Part shown: piece by piece, positions 26,620 to 35,731 of the stretch
How positions within the stretch are numbered: position 1 is the stretch's first letter
Layout: each line of letters starts with the position of its first letter
From: DOZZ01 sp963792655
Lineage (GTDB): Bacteria > Acidobacteriota > Terriglobia > Bryobacterales > Bryobacteraceae
DNA: 64,000 bases
Direction of reading: 5' to 3'
NCBI GenBank assembly: GCA_963792655.1
Contig: CAWBWU010000006.1
Location: forward strand, 310,001 to 374,000
Position numbers and translations under genes: made by a program
Notes under the pieces: model-generated
The model's database searches: none
The model's input: the letters and a program-made list of their open reading frames with translations, nothing else
Told to the model about the DNA's origin: nothing

Positions 26620-28228
26620 ATGAAGATTTCCACGTTCGATACCACGTTGCGCGACGGCACTCAGGGCGAATCCGTCTCTTATTCGGTGGATGACAAGCTT
26701 CTGATTACGCAGAGGCTCGACGAACTTGGGATCGACTACATCGAGGGCGGCTGGCCTGGATCGAACCCGCGCGACAAAGAATTTTTTGAACGCGCAAAAG
26801 AGCTTGCGACTGCAACATGCGCGGCTGACCGCGTTCGGCTCAACGCGGCTCGCAAGAAATCCTGTGCATGAAGACCGCAGCATTCTGGCTGTGGTCAGTG
26901 CCGAGACACCGGTCGTTTCCATCTTCGGCAAGAGCTGGGATCTGCACACGCGCAGCGCGCTGGGCATCACCGAAGAGCAGAACCTTGAAATCATCGCTGA
27001 CACCGTGCGCTTCCTGAAAGATCACGGGCGCGAAGTAGTCTACGACGCGGAGCATTTCTTCGACGGCTACCAAGCCAATCCTGCATTTGCATTGCGTACG
27101 TTGGAAGCCGCGAAAAACGCCGGCGCCGACGTGCTTTGCCTTTGCGATACCAACGGCGGCACCATGACCGCGGCGCTGCAACAGATTGTTGCGGAAGTGC
27201 GCTCGCGCTTCGATGGCGTGCTCGGCATTCATCCACATAACGACTCAGACCTGGCTGTAGCGAACGCGATCGCAGCAATTGAAGGCGGCATCACGCACGT
27301 GCAGGGTTGTCTGAATGGTTATGGCGAGCGTTGCGGCAATGCGAACTTAGCGTCCATCATCGCCATCCTCGAATTGAAGTTAGGCCACACCACCATTGGA
27401 CGGGAAAAGCTGCCATCACTGACTTCGGCTTGCCGGTATGTCGCGGAGCTCGCGAACTTGTCGCTGCGGCGCGATCAACCATTTGTCGGTCCAAGTGCCT
27501 TCGCGCACAAGGGCGGCGTGCATGTCAGCGCGGTGCTGAAAGATTCGTCAACATACGAGCACATCACGCCGGAAAGCGTCGGCAACCGCCAGCGAGTGTT
27601 GGTAAGCGATCTGTCAGGGCGCGGCAACGTGCTGTACAAACTACGGCAGCATGGGTTGGCGGAACGGTTAAGCGAAGAAGCAAAACGCGATCTGCTCGAG
27701 CGCGTGAAAGAGATGGAATACCTGGGGTACGACCTCGAAGCAGCCGAGGGCACGTTCGAGTTGCTCGTGCGTCAGGCGCTCGATCCCAATCGTGAGCTGT
27801 TCGATGTGATCGGCTATGAAGTCGCGATCAAATCGGCGGGCACGGGTGCGCGCGCAACCGCGACGGTGAACCTATCGGCGCAAGACGGCGTGCACTCGGC
27901 GACCGCGACCGGCAACGGTCCGGTGCATGCGCTCGATGTTTGCCTGCGCAAATGTCTGGCGCCGCTCTATCCGCAAATCGCAGACGTGCGCCTGATGGAC
28001 TACAAGGTCCGCGTGCTCGATTCCAAGAAGGGGACGGCGGCAAAGGTGCGCGTGCTGGTCGAGTGGAGCGACCATCGCAAAACCTGGTCGACGGTCGGCG
28101 TGTCCGATGACGTGATTGAAGCCAGCTGGAATGCCATGCAGGATGCCATCCGGCTGGAATTGATGCGGCTCACGGAGAGCGACGAGGCGATCGACAAAGC
28201 CATTGAGGATTACTGCTGGGGCGTGTAA
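26620..28228 (+). CDS. cimA: Citramalate synthase (one-base insertion)
   Basis: Makes (R)-citramalate from pyruvate and acetyl-CoA, giving isoleucine without threonine. The DmpG/LeuA-type barrel opens with FDTTLRDGTQGE; the frame breaks after ERAKEL, where removal of one T near 26804 joins to RLQHARLTAFGSTRLA. Then HPHNDSDLAVAN (metal-binding HxH), GYGERCGNANL and AFAHKGGVHVSA follow, and a C-terminal LeuA-dimer regulatory domain (from about residue 390). The overall length, about 535 residues, is that of TIGR00977 CimA rather than LeuA. It follows ilvC after the palindrome, so this operon makes all three branched-chain precursors. HCS/homocitrate synthase is a less likely alternative. Confidence 0.88.
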
Positions 28229-28265
28229 GCGTAGTGCGGGACCACTCCCTTCCAGCCACGCTTAC
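28225..28265 (+). terminator. Hairpin at the cimA stop
   Basis: TGTAAGCGT at 28224-28232 pairs with ACGCTTACA at 28258-28266, and an inner AGTG/CACT pairing (28233-28236 with 28243-28246) lies within. It covers the cimA stop codon. There is no T-run. The arm shares GTAAGCG with the longer palindrome 1.7 kb upstream, so it may be a shortened member of that element. Confidence 0.45.
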
Positions 28266-28281
28266 AAGTAACTCCGCGTTT

Positions 28282-28289
28282 GCTATCAT
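28282..28289 (+). promoter_or_regulatory. Possible extended -10 promoter before the TPR gene
   Basis: TGCTATCAT (28281-28289) fits an extended -10 (TGnTATnAT) and lies 24 bases before the ATG at 28313. No convincing -35 is present. A GAGGGG Shine-Dalgarno-like string follows at about 28299. Confidence 0.35.
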
Positions 28290-28312
28290 CGCTGCCCGAG
28301 GGGTGACGCGCG

Positions 28313-29008
28313 ATGATGCCCAATGCCGCTGACTTTCTGAATCAACAGTTTCAGCAAGCTACCCAACTTTCCCAATACGCAGCCGCGTATGAGCAGAGTG
28401 GGAACTTACTGCAAGCCTCCCAACTCTTCGAACAAGCGGCCATGGTGCTTGGCGGCAGCATGCAGGCCGCGCAGCAGTACTTCATTCCAACACCGGAATC
28501 AATCTACTACTCGTTTGCGTATCTAAATTTCCAGGCTGCTCGCGTACAGATGCGCATGGGCTTTGCTCCGGGAGCGCCGAACCATCTGGCGCAGGCGCTG
28601 TGGGCGCTGAACCAGGCTATCGCCATCAATCCGAATTACTTCCAGTACCATGCATCGGCAGGAACCGTGCTGGCCGCGCAAGGCAATCTGTGGTGGGCCG
28701 ATCAGGCATTTCAGCGCGCACTGCAGTTGAATCCGAACGATCAGTGGTCGCAGTACATGCTGTCGAGCATTCGGCAATCGCAAGGGAACTACGCGCAGGG
28801 CAAGCAGATCTATAACGCGCTGCAGCAGAGCAACCCATGTGCGCCGGCGCCGATCCAGATGACGAATCAGCCGGCGTCGCCGGGCCAACCGCACCAGGGA
28901 TTCACAATCGGCAACGCGACTGAAATCTTCAAGGCGATCTCCGCCTTTGGCGATGCTTTCAAGTCGATTAGCGGGGTAATGAGCAGCTTCTCGGCGTCCG
29001 GGTTCTGA
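28313..29008 (+). CDS. TPR-repeat protein of unknown function
   Basis: 231 residues, rich in Gln, Ala and Asn, without signal peptide or membrane helix. Residues about 10-55 (YAAAYEQSGNLLQASQLFEQ) and about 90-150 (ALWALNQAIAINPNYFQ, then ADQAFQRALQLNPND) show tetratricopeptide helices with the W/Y-G-Y-A-P spacing. A proline-rich linker follows near residue 185, then a helix with GDAFKSISGVMS. TPR units bind peptides or scaffolds; the partner is unknown. It sits between cimA and a toxin-antitoxin pair with its own likely promoter. Confidence 0.75.
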   Translation: MMPNAADFLNQQFQQATQLSQYAAAYEQSGNLLQASQLFEQAAMVLGGSMQAAQQYFIPTPESIYYSFAYLNFQAARVQMRMGFAPGAPNHLAQALWALNQAIAINPNYFQYHASAGTVLAAQGNLWWADQAFQRALQLNPNDQWSQYMLSSIRQSQGNYAQGKQIYNALQQSNPCAPAPIQMTNQPASPGQPHQGFTIGNATEIFKAISAFGDAFKSISGVMSSFSASGF

Positions 29009-29011
29009 GCG

Positions 29012-29269
29012 TCACTCGTACACTTCACGGCGATGCGCAATGCGCGTGACGTCCACGGTTCTGGCTTTATCGTCAATTTCGTAGACCACCCGATAATCGC
29101 CGACGCGAATTCGCCACTCGATGTCACCGCCGTGGAGCTTCTTGCATCCGGGAGGCCTGGGCGACTCGGCGAGATTTTCGATGCGCTGAACGATTCGGGC
29201 CACAACTGATGTTGGCAACGATCGCAATTCCTTCTCGGAGCTGGTTGTCAGCGAGACGCTGTAGCTCAC
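29012..29269 (-). CDS. RelE/ParE-family toxin
   Basis: 85 residues, basic. The pattern SEKELRSLP, then RIENLAESPRPPGCKKLHGG, WRIRVGDYRVVYEID and VTRIAHRREVYE is the RelE-type fold with conserved Arg/Tyr/His residues at the C-terminal strand. By family it is a ribosome-dependent mRNA interferase (or gyrase-targeting ParE); the R-x-R and final Y-E favour RelE. The start overlaps the antitoxin stop by four bases, the usual order and coupling of type II modules. Confidence 0.88.
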   Translation of the reverse strand: MSYSVSLTTSSEKELRSLPTSVVARIVQRIENLAESPRPPGCKKLHGGDIEWRIRVGDYRVVYEIDDKARTVDVTRIAHRREVYE

Positions 29270-29457
29270 GCGGGCAGCTTACGAACTTTGGCGAGCCCAG
29301 CTTTCACCTTGTCGAGCGGCACTCGCTTTTCGTCCCGCCTCGATCGCGACACGAGCACGTCTTCGATGTCTTCCCAAAGTGCGCGATGGATCTTCAGGTC
29401 GATTTGAACAGCGACCTTACGGCCCTTCTCGTCCGTGACGTATTGGATTCCGCCCAT
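29266..29457 (-). CDS. Antitoxin of the RelE-type module
   Basis: 63 residues, located directly upstream of the toxin gene and overlapping it. The N-terminus (GGIQYVTDEKGRKVAVQIDL) resembles the strand-forming start of Phd/YefM- or RHH-like antitoxins; the rest is a charged helix that would wrap the toxin. No clear family match beyond position and size. The divergent gap to gcvT contains a possible operator hairpin. Confidence 0.75.
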   Translation of the reverse strand: MGGIQYVTDEKGRKVAVQIDLKIHRALWEDIEDVLVSRSRRDEKRVPLDKVKAGLAKVRKLPA

Positions 29458-29475
29458 GATGTCATTGTCTATCAG

Positions 29476-29492
29476 TCGGCGGAACTCGCCGA
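29476..29492. promoter_or_regulatory. Possible operator of the toxin-antitoxin genes
   Basis: TCGGCG at 29476-29481 and CGCCGA at 29487-29492 form a 6-bp inverted repeat within the 71-base gap upstream of the antitoxin. TA modules are autoregulated through such sites. Short, so the evidence is weak. Confidence 0.25.
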
Positions 29493-29528
29493 AACGCGTT
29501 TAGTAAACTGATACTTCGTTCACTCCCC

Positions 29529-30626
29529 ATGTCTGACACTCCTCTTCAGCGCACGCCGCTGTACCCTGTTCATCTTGCGTCCAAGGCCAAGATGGTGGAT
29601 TTCGGCGGCTGGGACATGCCGGTGCAATATAGCGGCCTGGTGGATGAACACAATACGGTGCGCAATGCCGTCGGGCTGTTCGACGTCAGTCATATGGGCG
29701 AGATCGAGGTGCGCGGTCCCGAAGCCATCGCCCTCGTTGATTCCGTCACATCGAACAACGTGCAAAAGCTGAAAGTCGGCCAGGCGCACTACTCCGGTTT
29801 GATGCTTGAGAACGGCGCGTTCGTCGACGACATCCTGGTGCACAAAGTCGCCCCGGACCATCTCTTTCTGTGCGTCAACGCATCTAACCAGGACAAAGAC
29901 TTCGCATACATCAAGGAGCACAACCGGTTCGATGCCGACGTCGAGTTCGCCAGTCCGAAGTACGCGCAGATCGCCGTGCAAGGACCGAAAGCCGCGGCAA
30001 CACTGCAGAAGCTCACTAGCACAGACCTTGCGGCGATCAAGTATTACTGGTTCACCGATGGGGAGGTAGCCGGCGTAGAGGCGCGCATCGCTCACACTGG
30101 CTACACCGGCGAAGACGGTTTCGAAATCTACGTCGCTCCCGAAGCGGCGACCTCGGTTTGGAAAGCCTTGCTCGATGCCGGTGCGGAGTTTGGAATCAAA
30201 CCCTGCGGCCTGGGCGCGCGCAACACCCTGCGGCTCGAGGCCAAAATGGCGCTGTACGGCCATGAGATCAATGACGAGATCACGCCGCTCGAAGCAGATC
30301 TGGCCTGGATCGTCAAAATGGATAAGGGCGAATTTGTGGGGCGCTCTGCTTTACAGCACCAGCAGCAGACCGGCGTCTCGCGGAAGTTGGTTGGCTTTGA
30401 AATGCGCGGCCGCGGTATTGGACGCGATGGTTACGAAGTGCGTGTCGAAGGCAAACCGGCGGGCTGGGTTACCAGCGGTTCGCCATCGCCCACGCTCGGG
30501 CGCAATATCGGCCTCTGCTACCTGCCCTACGCGTCCGCCGAACCGGGCCACCGCATCGAAGTCGTGGTGCGCAACGAACCGGTAGAGGCAGAGACGGTGG
30601 CCACTCCGTTCTACAAGCGGCGATAG
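29529..30626 (+). CDS. gcvT: Glycine cleavage system T protein (aminomethyltransferase)
   Basis: 365 residues. Takes the aminomethyl group from lipoyl-GcvH and, with tetrahydrofolate, gives methylene-THF and ammonia. Family blocks: MVDFGGWDMPVQY (residues 22-34), FDVSHMGEI, FVDDILVHKV with the catalytic aspartate region near residue 100, and GLGARNTLRLEA near residue 225. C-terminal GcvT domain from about 285 (GFEMRGRGI). It is the first gene of a complete glycine cleavage set. No glycine riboswitch fits in the 71-base gap upstream. Confidence 0.95.
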   Translation: MSDTPLQRTPLYPVHLASKAKMVDFGGWDMPVQYSGLVDEHNTVRNAVGLFDVSHMGEIEVRGPEAIALVDSVTSNNVQKLKVGQAHYSGLMLENGAFVDDILVHKVAPDHLFLCVNASNQDKDFAYIKEHNRFDADVEFASPKYAQIAVQGPKAAATLQKLTSTDLAAIKYYWFTDGEVAGVEARIAHTGYTGEDGFEIYVAPEAATSVWKALLDAGAEFGIKPCGLGARNTLRLEAKMALYGHEINDEITPLEADLAWIVKMDKGEFVGRSALQHQQQTGVSRKLVGFEMRGRGIGRDGYEVRVEGKPAGWVTSGSPSPTLGRNIGLCYLPYASAEPGHRIEVVVRNEPVEAETVATPFYKRR

Positions 30627-30685
30627 CGATCGCTGCTGCAAACGCGCCTCTAGTACACTGAATTCTTTGCGCAAAAGTGAGCGGA

Positions 30686-31075
30686 ATGACTACTTATCCG
30701 GAAGACTATCGTTACACCAAAGAACATGAATGGGCGCACGTGGAGAGCGGCGTTGCCACGATCGGCATCACCGACCACGCGCAACACGAGCTTGGCGATA
30801 TCGTTTATGTCGATCTGCCCAAAGTAGGCAAGCAGTTGGAGAAGGGTGCGTCGCTCGGTTCCGTCGAATCGGTGAAAGCGGTCTCTGAGATTTACTGCCC
30901 CGTTTCGGGTGAAGTGACTGAGGTCAACGAGGGACTTGGGTCCGCACCGGAAAAGTTGAACGAAGATCCTCACCGCGCCGCGTGGCTGATCAAGCTGCGC
31001 ATGAGCGATCCCGGTGAAATTAAGAATCTGATGACGGCTCAGGAATATCAGGAGTATGTAGGAGCCGAGAGCTAG
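30686..31075 (+). CDS. gcvH: Glycine cleavage system H protein
   Basis: 129 residues. Lipoyl carrier that shuttles the aminomethyl group among P, T and L proteins. KEHEW near residue 13 and the lipoylation lysine K64 in ESVKAVSE are intact; the C-terminal helix ends in QEYQEYV. I start at ATG 30686 because an in-frame GTG at 30677 only adds three residues, and the GAG of a weak ribosome-binding site lies five bases before the ATG. A TACACT hexamer at 30654-30659 may be a -10 box. The next gene starts two bases after its stop. Confidence 0.93.
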   Translation: MTTYPEDYRYTKEHEWAHVESGVATIGITDHAQHELGDIVYVDLPKVGKQLEKGASLGSVESVKAVSEIYCPVSGEVTEVNEGLGSAPEKLNEDPHRAAWLIKLRMSDPGEIKNLMTAQEYQEYVGAES

Positions 31076-31076
31076 T

Positions 31077-32387
31077 TTGCGTTATCTGCCGAAATCGCAG
31101 TCCGAGCGCGCCGAAATGCTGGCCGCGTGCGGCTTCGATTCCCCCGAACAGTTGTTTGCGCAGCTTCCCCGCGAAGCTGTGCTGAACCGCGCCTTGAATT
31201 TGCCCGATGGCGTTTCCGAGTACGAGATCATCGACCACTTCCGGAAGCTGGGCGAGAACACGGCGACCGGATATGCCAGCTTCCTGGGCGCCGGCGTCTA
31301 TCGCCATTACCGTCCGGTGCTTGCCGACGTAGTGATTTCGCGCGGCGAGTTCCTCACTTCGTACACGCCTTATCAAGCGGAAATCGCGCAAGGCACGCTC
31401 ACCGCGATCTTTGAATTTCAGACGATGATCTGCCAGTTGACGGGCATGGACGTCGCGAATGCATCGATGTACGACGGCTCCACCGCAGTGCCGGAAGCCG
31501 CGATGATGGCGGTTCGCGTGACCGGCCGCACGCACATCCTGGTCGCACGCACGGTGCATCCTGAGTATCGCGAAGTGCTGCTCACGTATGCGCGACACCA
31601 GGGCCTTATCGTTGAAGAATTCGGTTATGACCGCGAGTCGGGCTCCTTCGATGCGGCGGACCTGGACGCGAAAACGACGGACAAGACCGCTGCAGTGATT
31701 GTGCAGTCGCCAAACTTTTTCGGTGTCGTCGAAGATATTGCGGCGATCAGTAAGGTTGCGCATCAACGCGGCGCGCTGCTGATCGATGTGTTCGCGGAAG
31801 CTGTCGCGCTCGGCTTGATTGCGCCGCCGGTGGAAGCGGATATCGTGGCCGGTGAACTACAGTCGTTCGCAATATCGCCAAGCTATGGCGGTCCGTTCGC
31901 CGGCATCATCGCGTCGAAAGAAAAGTTCATGCGGCAGTTGCCTGGCCGCCTGGTGGGAGAGACGAAAGACTCCAATGGGAATCGTGCCTTTTGTCTGACC
32001 CTTTCGACGCGTGAGCAACATATCCGGCGCGAGAAGGCGACTTCGAACATCTGCACGAATCAGGCGCTGATTGCGCTGCTCGCAACCGTGTTCATGACGA
32101 TTTATGGCAAGCAGGGGCTGCGCGAACTCGCGATGCAGAACTTGTCAAAAGCGCACTACCTGGCATCGAAGCTGAAGCCGCGCTTCTCGGGGTCGTTCTT
32201 CAACGAGTTCGTCGTCGATACCAGGACCTCGCCAGAGAAACTGAACGAAGCGCTTTTGCAGAAGAAAATCATTGGCGGTTATGCGTTGGCTAAGCATTAC
32301 CCTGAACTCGGCGACGCCGTTCTGTTGTGCGCGACCGAGATGACTGCGCGCAAAGATATGGACACCCTGGTGGAGGCGTTCGCATGA
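31077..32387 (+). CDS. gcvPA: Glycine dehydrogenase (decarboxylating) subunit 1
   Basis: 436 residues, TTG start. The P protein decarboxylates glycine with PLP and loads the aminomethyl group onto GcvH. In this lineage it is split in two; this subunit contains the N-terminal half of the fold (FLGAGVYRHYRP, YTPYQAEIAQGTL, DGSTAVPEAAMMAVR and SYGGPFAGIIA). PLP binds in the partner. The stop overlaps the gcvPB start (ATGA), so the two subunits are likely made together for complex assembly. Confidence 0.94.
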   Translation: MRYLPKSQSERAEMLAACGFDSPEQLFAQLPREAVLNRALNLPDGVSEYEIIDHFRKLGENTATGYASFLGAGVYRHYRPVLADVVISRGEFLTSYTPYQAEIAQGTLTAIFEFQTMICQLTGMDVANASMYDGSTAVPEAAMMAVRVTGRTHILVARTVHPEYREVLLTYARHQGLIVEEFGYDRESGSFDAADLDAKTTDKTAAVIVQSPNFFGVVEDIAAISKVAHQRGALLIDVFAEAVALGLIAPPVEADIVAGELQSFAISPSYGGPFAGIIASKEKFMRQLPGRLVGETKDSNGNRAFCLTLSTREQHIRREKATSNICTNQALIALLATVFMTIYGKQGLRELAMQNLSKAHYLASKLKPRFSGSFFNEFVVDTRTSPEKLNEALLQKKIIGGYALAKHYPELGDAVLLCATEMTARKDMDTLVEAFA

Positions 32388-33883
32388 TCCGCAAAGTGCG
32401 TCCGCACATTACACAGAACGAAGACCTGATCTTCGAGAACAGTTCACCGGGCAAGATCGGCTATCAACTGCCGGCACTCGATGTTCCGGAAGTGGATCCG
32501 GCGCAAGTGCTCGGCAAGCAGGTGCGGGAAGAGATTGAAGGGTTCCCGGAAGTCAGCGAAGTCGAAGTGATTCGCCATTTCACGCGCCTCTCCACGTGGA
32601 ACTACGCGATCGATCTCGGTCTGTATCCGTTGGGCTCCTGCACCATGAAGTACAACCCGCGCGTGAATGAAACGGTGGCGCGCACGGAAGGTCTTGCGTG
32701 GGCTCATCCGTATCAGCCGGAGTCGCTCTCGCAAGGTGCGATGGAAGTGATCGCGCAGCTCGAACAGGCCATGCTGGAAATCACCGGCATGGACGCGGTC
32801 ACGTTGCAGCCCGCAGCGGGCGCGCATGGTGAGTTGACCGGCATTCTGCTGATTCGCGCGCTGCTCGAATCGCGGGGCAACCCCCGCAAGAAAGTGCTCG
32901 CGCCCGATTCTGCGCATGGCACCAATCCGGCAACGGCCATGATGGCCGGCTACACCGTGCAGAACATTAAGTCGGACGCGCAGGGCATGATGGATGTCGA
33001 GCAGCTTGCGCGCATCGTCGATGAAGACACGGCCGCGTTGATGGTGACCAATCCCAACACGCTCGGCGTCTTCGAAGAACACATCGTCAAGTGCACGGAG
33101 ATCATGCACTCCAAGGGCGCCATGGTGTACATGGATGGCGCGAACATGAATGCTCTGGTGGGCATCGCGCGGCCGGGCGATTTCGGCATCGACGTGATGC
33201 ACATCAACCTGCATAAGACGTTCTCGACTCCGCATGGTGGCGGCGGACCGGGCGGTGGACCGGTGTGCGTCAAACAGTCACTCGCGCCGTTTCTACCGAT
33301 ACCGCGGCTCGCGAAAAAGAACGACCAGTGGACATGGAACTACGATCTGCCGCAGAGCATCGGCCGTGTGCGCGCGTTCTATGGAAACCATGGCGTGCTG
33401 GTGCGTGCGCTCGCGTACATCATGGCCCATGGCGGGAATGGTTTGCGCAAAGCAACGCTCGACGCTTTGCTGAACGCCAACTATATCCGCGCTAAGCTGG
33501 CCGCCTACTTCGATCTGCCTTATACGAATCCGAATATGCATGAAGTCGTGTTCAGCGATGAGCGTCAGGCGAAGAAGGGCGTGCGCACGGGCGATATGGC
33601 CAAGCGCTTGATCGACTACGGCTTCCATCCGTACACCGTCAGTTTTCCGACCATCGTGCATGGCGCATTGATGATGGAGCCGACCGAGACGGAGAGCAAG
33701 CGCGAGATCGATCTGTTTATCGATGCGATGATCTCGATCGCGAAAGAAGTGGAGAGTGATGCGCAGATGGTGCTCGGTGCGCCATACCAAACACGCACCA
33801 CGCGCGTCGATGAAGTCACAGCTGCACGCAAGCCGATCGTACGTTGGCGTCCGCCGGTCAGCGAAAGTAAGGCTGCGGACTAA
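32384..33883 (+). CDS. gcvPB: Glycine dehydrogenase (decarboxylating) subunit 2
   Basis: 499 residues from the ATG at 32384. The catalytic half of the P protein: LGSCTMKYNPR, LQPAAGAHGELTG, APDSAHGTNPA, and the PLP lysine K278 in NLHKTFSTPHGGGG. The C-terminal end FPTIVHGALMMEPTETES is standard. Together with gcvT, gcvH and gcvPA it makes a full system apart from the shared L protein (lpd), which is not in the window. The gene is followed after six bases by a membrane glycosyltransferase, perhaps by read-through. Confidence 0.95.
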   Translation: MIRKVRPHITQNEDLIFENSSPGKIGYQLPALDVPEVDPAQVLGKQVREEIEGFPEVSEVEVIRHFTRLSTWNYAIDLGLYPLGSCTMKYNPRVNETVARTEGLAWAHPYQPESLSQGAMEVIAQLEQAMLEITGMDAVTLQPAAGAHGELTGILLIRALLESRGNPRKKVLAPDSAHGTNPATAMMAGYTVQNIKSDAQGMMDVEQLARIVDEDTAALMVTNPNTLGVFEEHIVKCTEIMHSKGAMVYMDGANMNALVGIARPGDFGIDVMHINLHKTFSTPHGGGGPGGGPVCVKQSLAPFLPIPRLAKKNDQWTWNYDLPQSIGRVRAFYGNHGVLVRALAYIMAHGGNGLRKATLDALLNANYIRAKLAAYFDLPYTNPNMHEVVFSDERQAKKGVRTGDMAKRLIDYGFHPYTVSFPTIVHGALMMEPTETESKREIDLFIDAMISIAKEVESDAQMVLGAPYQTRTTRVDEVTAARKPIVRWRPPVSESKAAD

Positions 33884-33889
33884 TCAGAC

Positions 33890-35675
33890 TTGGACAAGCG
33901 CGCCATTCTGTTGTTGGTTGCGCTGGTGTTGTTGGTCCGATTGCCGTTCCTCAATCAGGCGGTGCAGGGTGATGACGTTTATTACCTGGCCGCTGCGGAA
34001 CACGCGCAAGTCGACCCGCTGCATCCGAATCACGTCCACTACATCTTCGAGGGCCGCGACGTAGACTTTCGCGGCTACCCGCATCCACCGGGGAATGCGT
34101 GGTTTCTTGCCGGCCTGATCGCGATTTTCGGAGGCGTGCGCGAAGTGCCGTTTCACGCGGCTTACATCACGTTCACGTTGATGGCAGTGTTGGGCTTGTA
34201 TGCGCTGGCGCGCGGCCTTCCTGGAAACTGCCGCGGTTTCTGGCCCGCGTTGTTGTTGCTGGTGACCCCGCCGTTGTTGATCAACGGCAACTCGTTCGAG
34301 TCAGACGTACCGCTGCTTGGCTGCTGGATGGTGGGCGCGGCGTGCTTTGTGCATCGCCGTTACATTGCAGCGGCGTTGTTGCTTTTTTTGAGTGGCCTGA
34401 TCGCGTTCCAGTCAGTGCTGTTCACGCCCATTCTGCTTGTTTATGTCTGGTTGTTCGCACGCCAAAGCAAGCGCGCGTGGATCGTTGCGTTTACTCCGGT
34501 ACTGACCATTGCGGCTTGGCAACTGTTTGAGCTCTTCACGTCCGGACAGTTTCCGGCAAGCGTCGCGACGGGCTACCTGGTGAGCTACGGCTATGAGCGC
34601 GTGGCGATGAAGCTGCGCAACTGCCTGGAGCTCGCCATACACTTCTGCTGGTTGGTCTTTCCGCCGCTTGTGTTGGCCGCGCTTTGGATTGCGCGCAAAC
34701 GCCGCGATCGCGAGACGCTCTTCCTCATGGCCTGGTGCGCGATCTTCTTCGCGGGTGCTTGCGCGTTCTTCTACTCGGGCTCGATGCGATATCTCTTGCC
34801 GCTCGCTCCTGCCCTGGCGATCTTCGCAGCGCGCATGCCGCGAAGATGGATGATGGCAGGGGTTCGTTTGTCAGGCCGCTATTGCGATGCCTCTTGCGAT
34901 CGTGAACTATCAGCACTGGTCCGCATACCGCGAGTTTGCGCACAAGGTTCATGAGCAGGCAGGATCACGCCGAGTGTGGGTGAACGCCGAATGGGGGCTG
35001 CGGCATTACCTCGAAGAACTTGGCGCAGTACCATTGCAGCGCGGCCAGTGGGTGCCTCCGGGCGACATGGTGGTCGAAAGCGAACTCGCGTATCCGGCGC
35101 CGTTCAGCAGCGGCATGAGCACGCGTGTTCCGGTGCTTGCGGCGATCGTCGCACCCGCCATTCCATTGCGGTTGATCGGGCTGGACGCGAAGTCTGGATA
35201 TTCATCAGTGGACAAGGGATATCTGCCGTTCGATTTCCGCGGCGGCGCGATTGATCGCGTGCATGCCGATCTGCTGGAAGCAAGCCAGCCGACCGAACAG
35301 TACTTGCCGATGGGCTCGCATCATGCCGAGCAGCAGATCATCTCAGGTGTGTATCCGCTGGAAAACAACGCCTGGCGATGGATCGGGGCACATGCGGTGT
35401 TTCTATTGAAAGCGCCGGCAGCAGGTGTGTTCCATGCAAACATGTTCCTGCCTGATGCAGCTCTGGCGCGTCATGTTACGGTGCGTTTTGACGACCACGT
35501 CGCGATTGATCGCACACTACCAGGCGCTGGAAGCTACGATCTCAGCACCCCTGCCCCACGTCTCACTGGACCCGCCGTGACGGTCACCATCGATCTGGAT
35601 AAGACGTTTCGTGCGCCCGGGGACGGACGCGACCTTGGTGCTGTGTTAAACGCCGTCGGGTTTACTGAAAAGTAA
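33890..35675 (+). CDS. GT39-like membrane glycosyltransferase (one-base insertion)
   Basis: TTG start. The N-terminal half is a polytopic membrane protein with the GT-C hallmark QAVQGDDVYY (catalytic acidic loop after the first helix) and ten or so hydrophobic segments up to residue 325. Around 34869 an extra T breaks the frame; deleting it joins to QAAIAMPLAIVNYQHWSAYREF and then a soluble beta-rich periplasmic part (about 260 residues). About 594 residues repaired. GT-C enzymes move sugars from polyprenyl phosphate to protein or lipid outside the membrane. The large soluble C-terminal domain has no recognisable motif. Confidence 0.72.
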
Positions 35676-35731
35676 GCGTCGCGTCGAACCTGGCTACCTC
35701 GCGGCACGTACGCGACACCTCACGTCTACTT
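35670..35731. terminator. Imperfect palindrome between convergent genes
   Basis: GTCGCGT at 35678-35684 pairs with ACGCGAC at 35710-35716, and AAGTA at 35670-35674 can pair with TACTT at 35727-35731 with mismatches between. It lies between two convergent stops, a usual place for a bidirectional terminator. The arm starts AAGTAAGCG, the core of the 28-bp palindrome at 26519. Confidence 0.45.

Noticed and set aside
29458..29528. Glycine riboswitch before gcvT
   Set aside because: The gap is only 71 bases, too short for the tandem glycine aptamers, and no aptamer-like pattern is visible.
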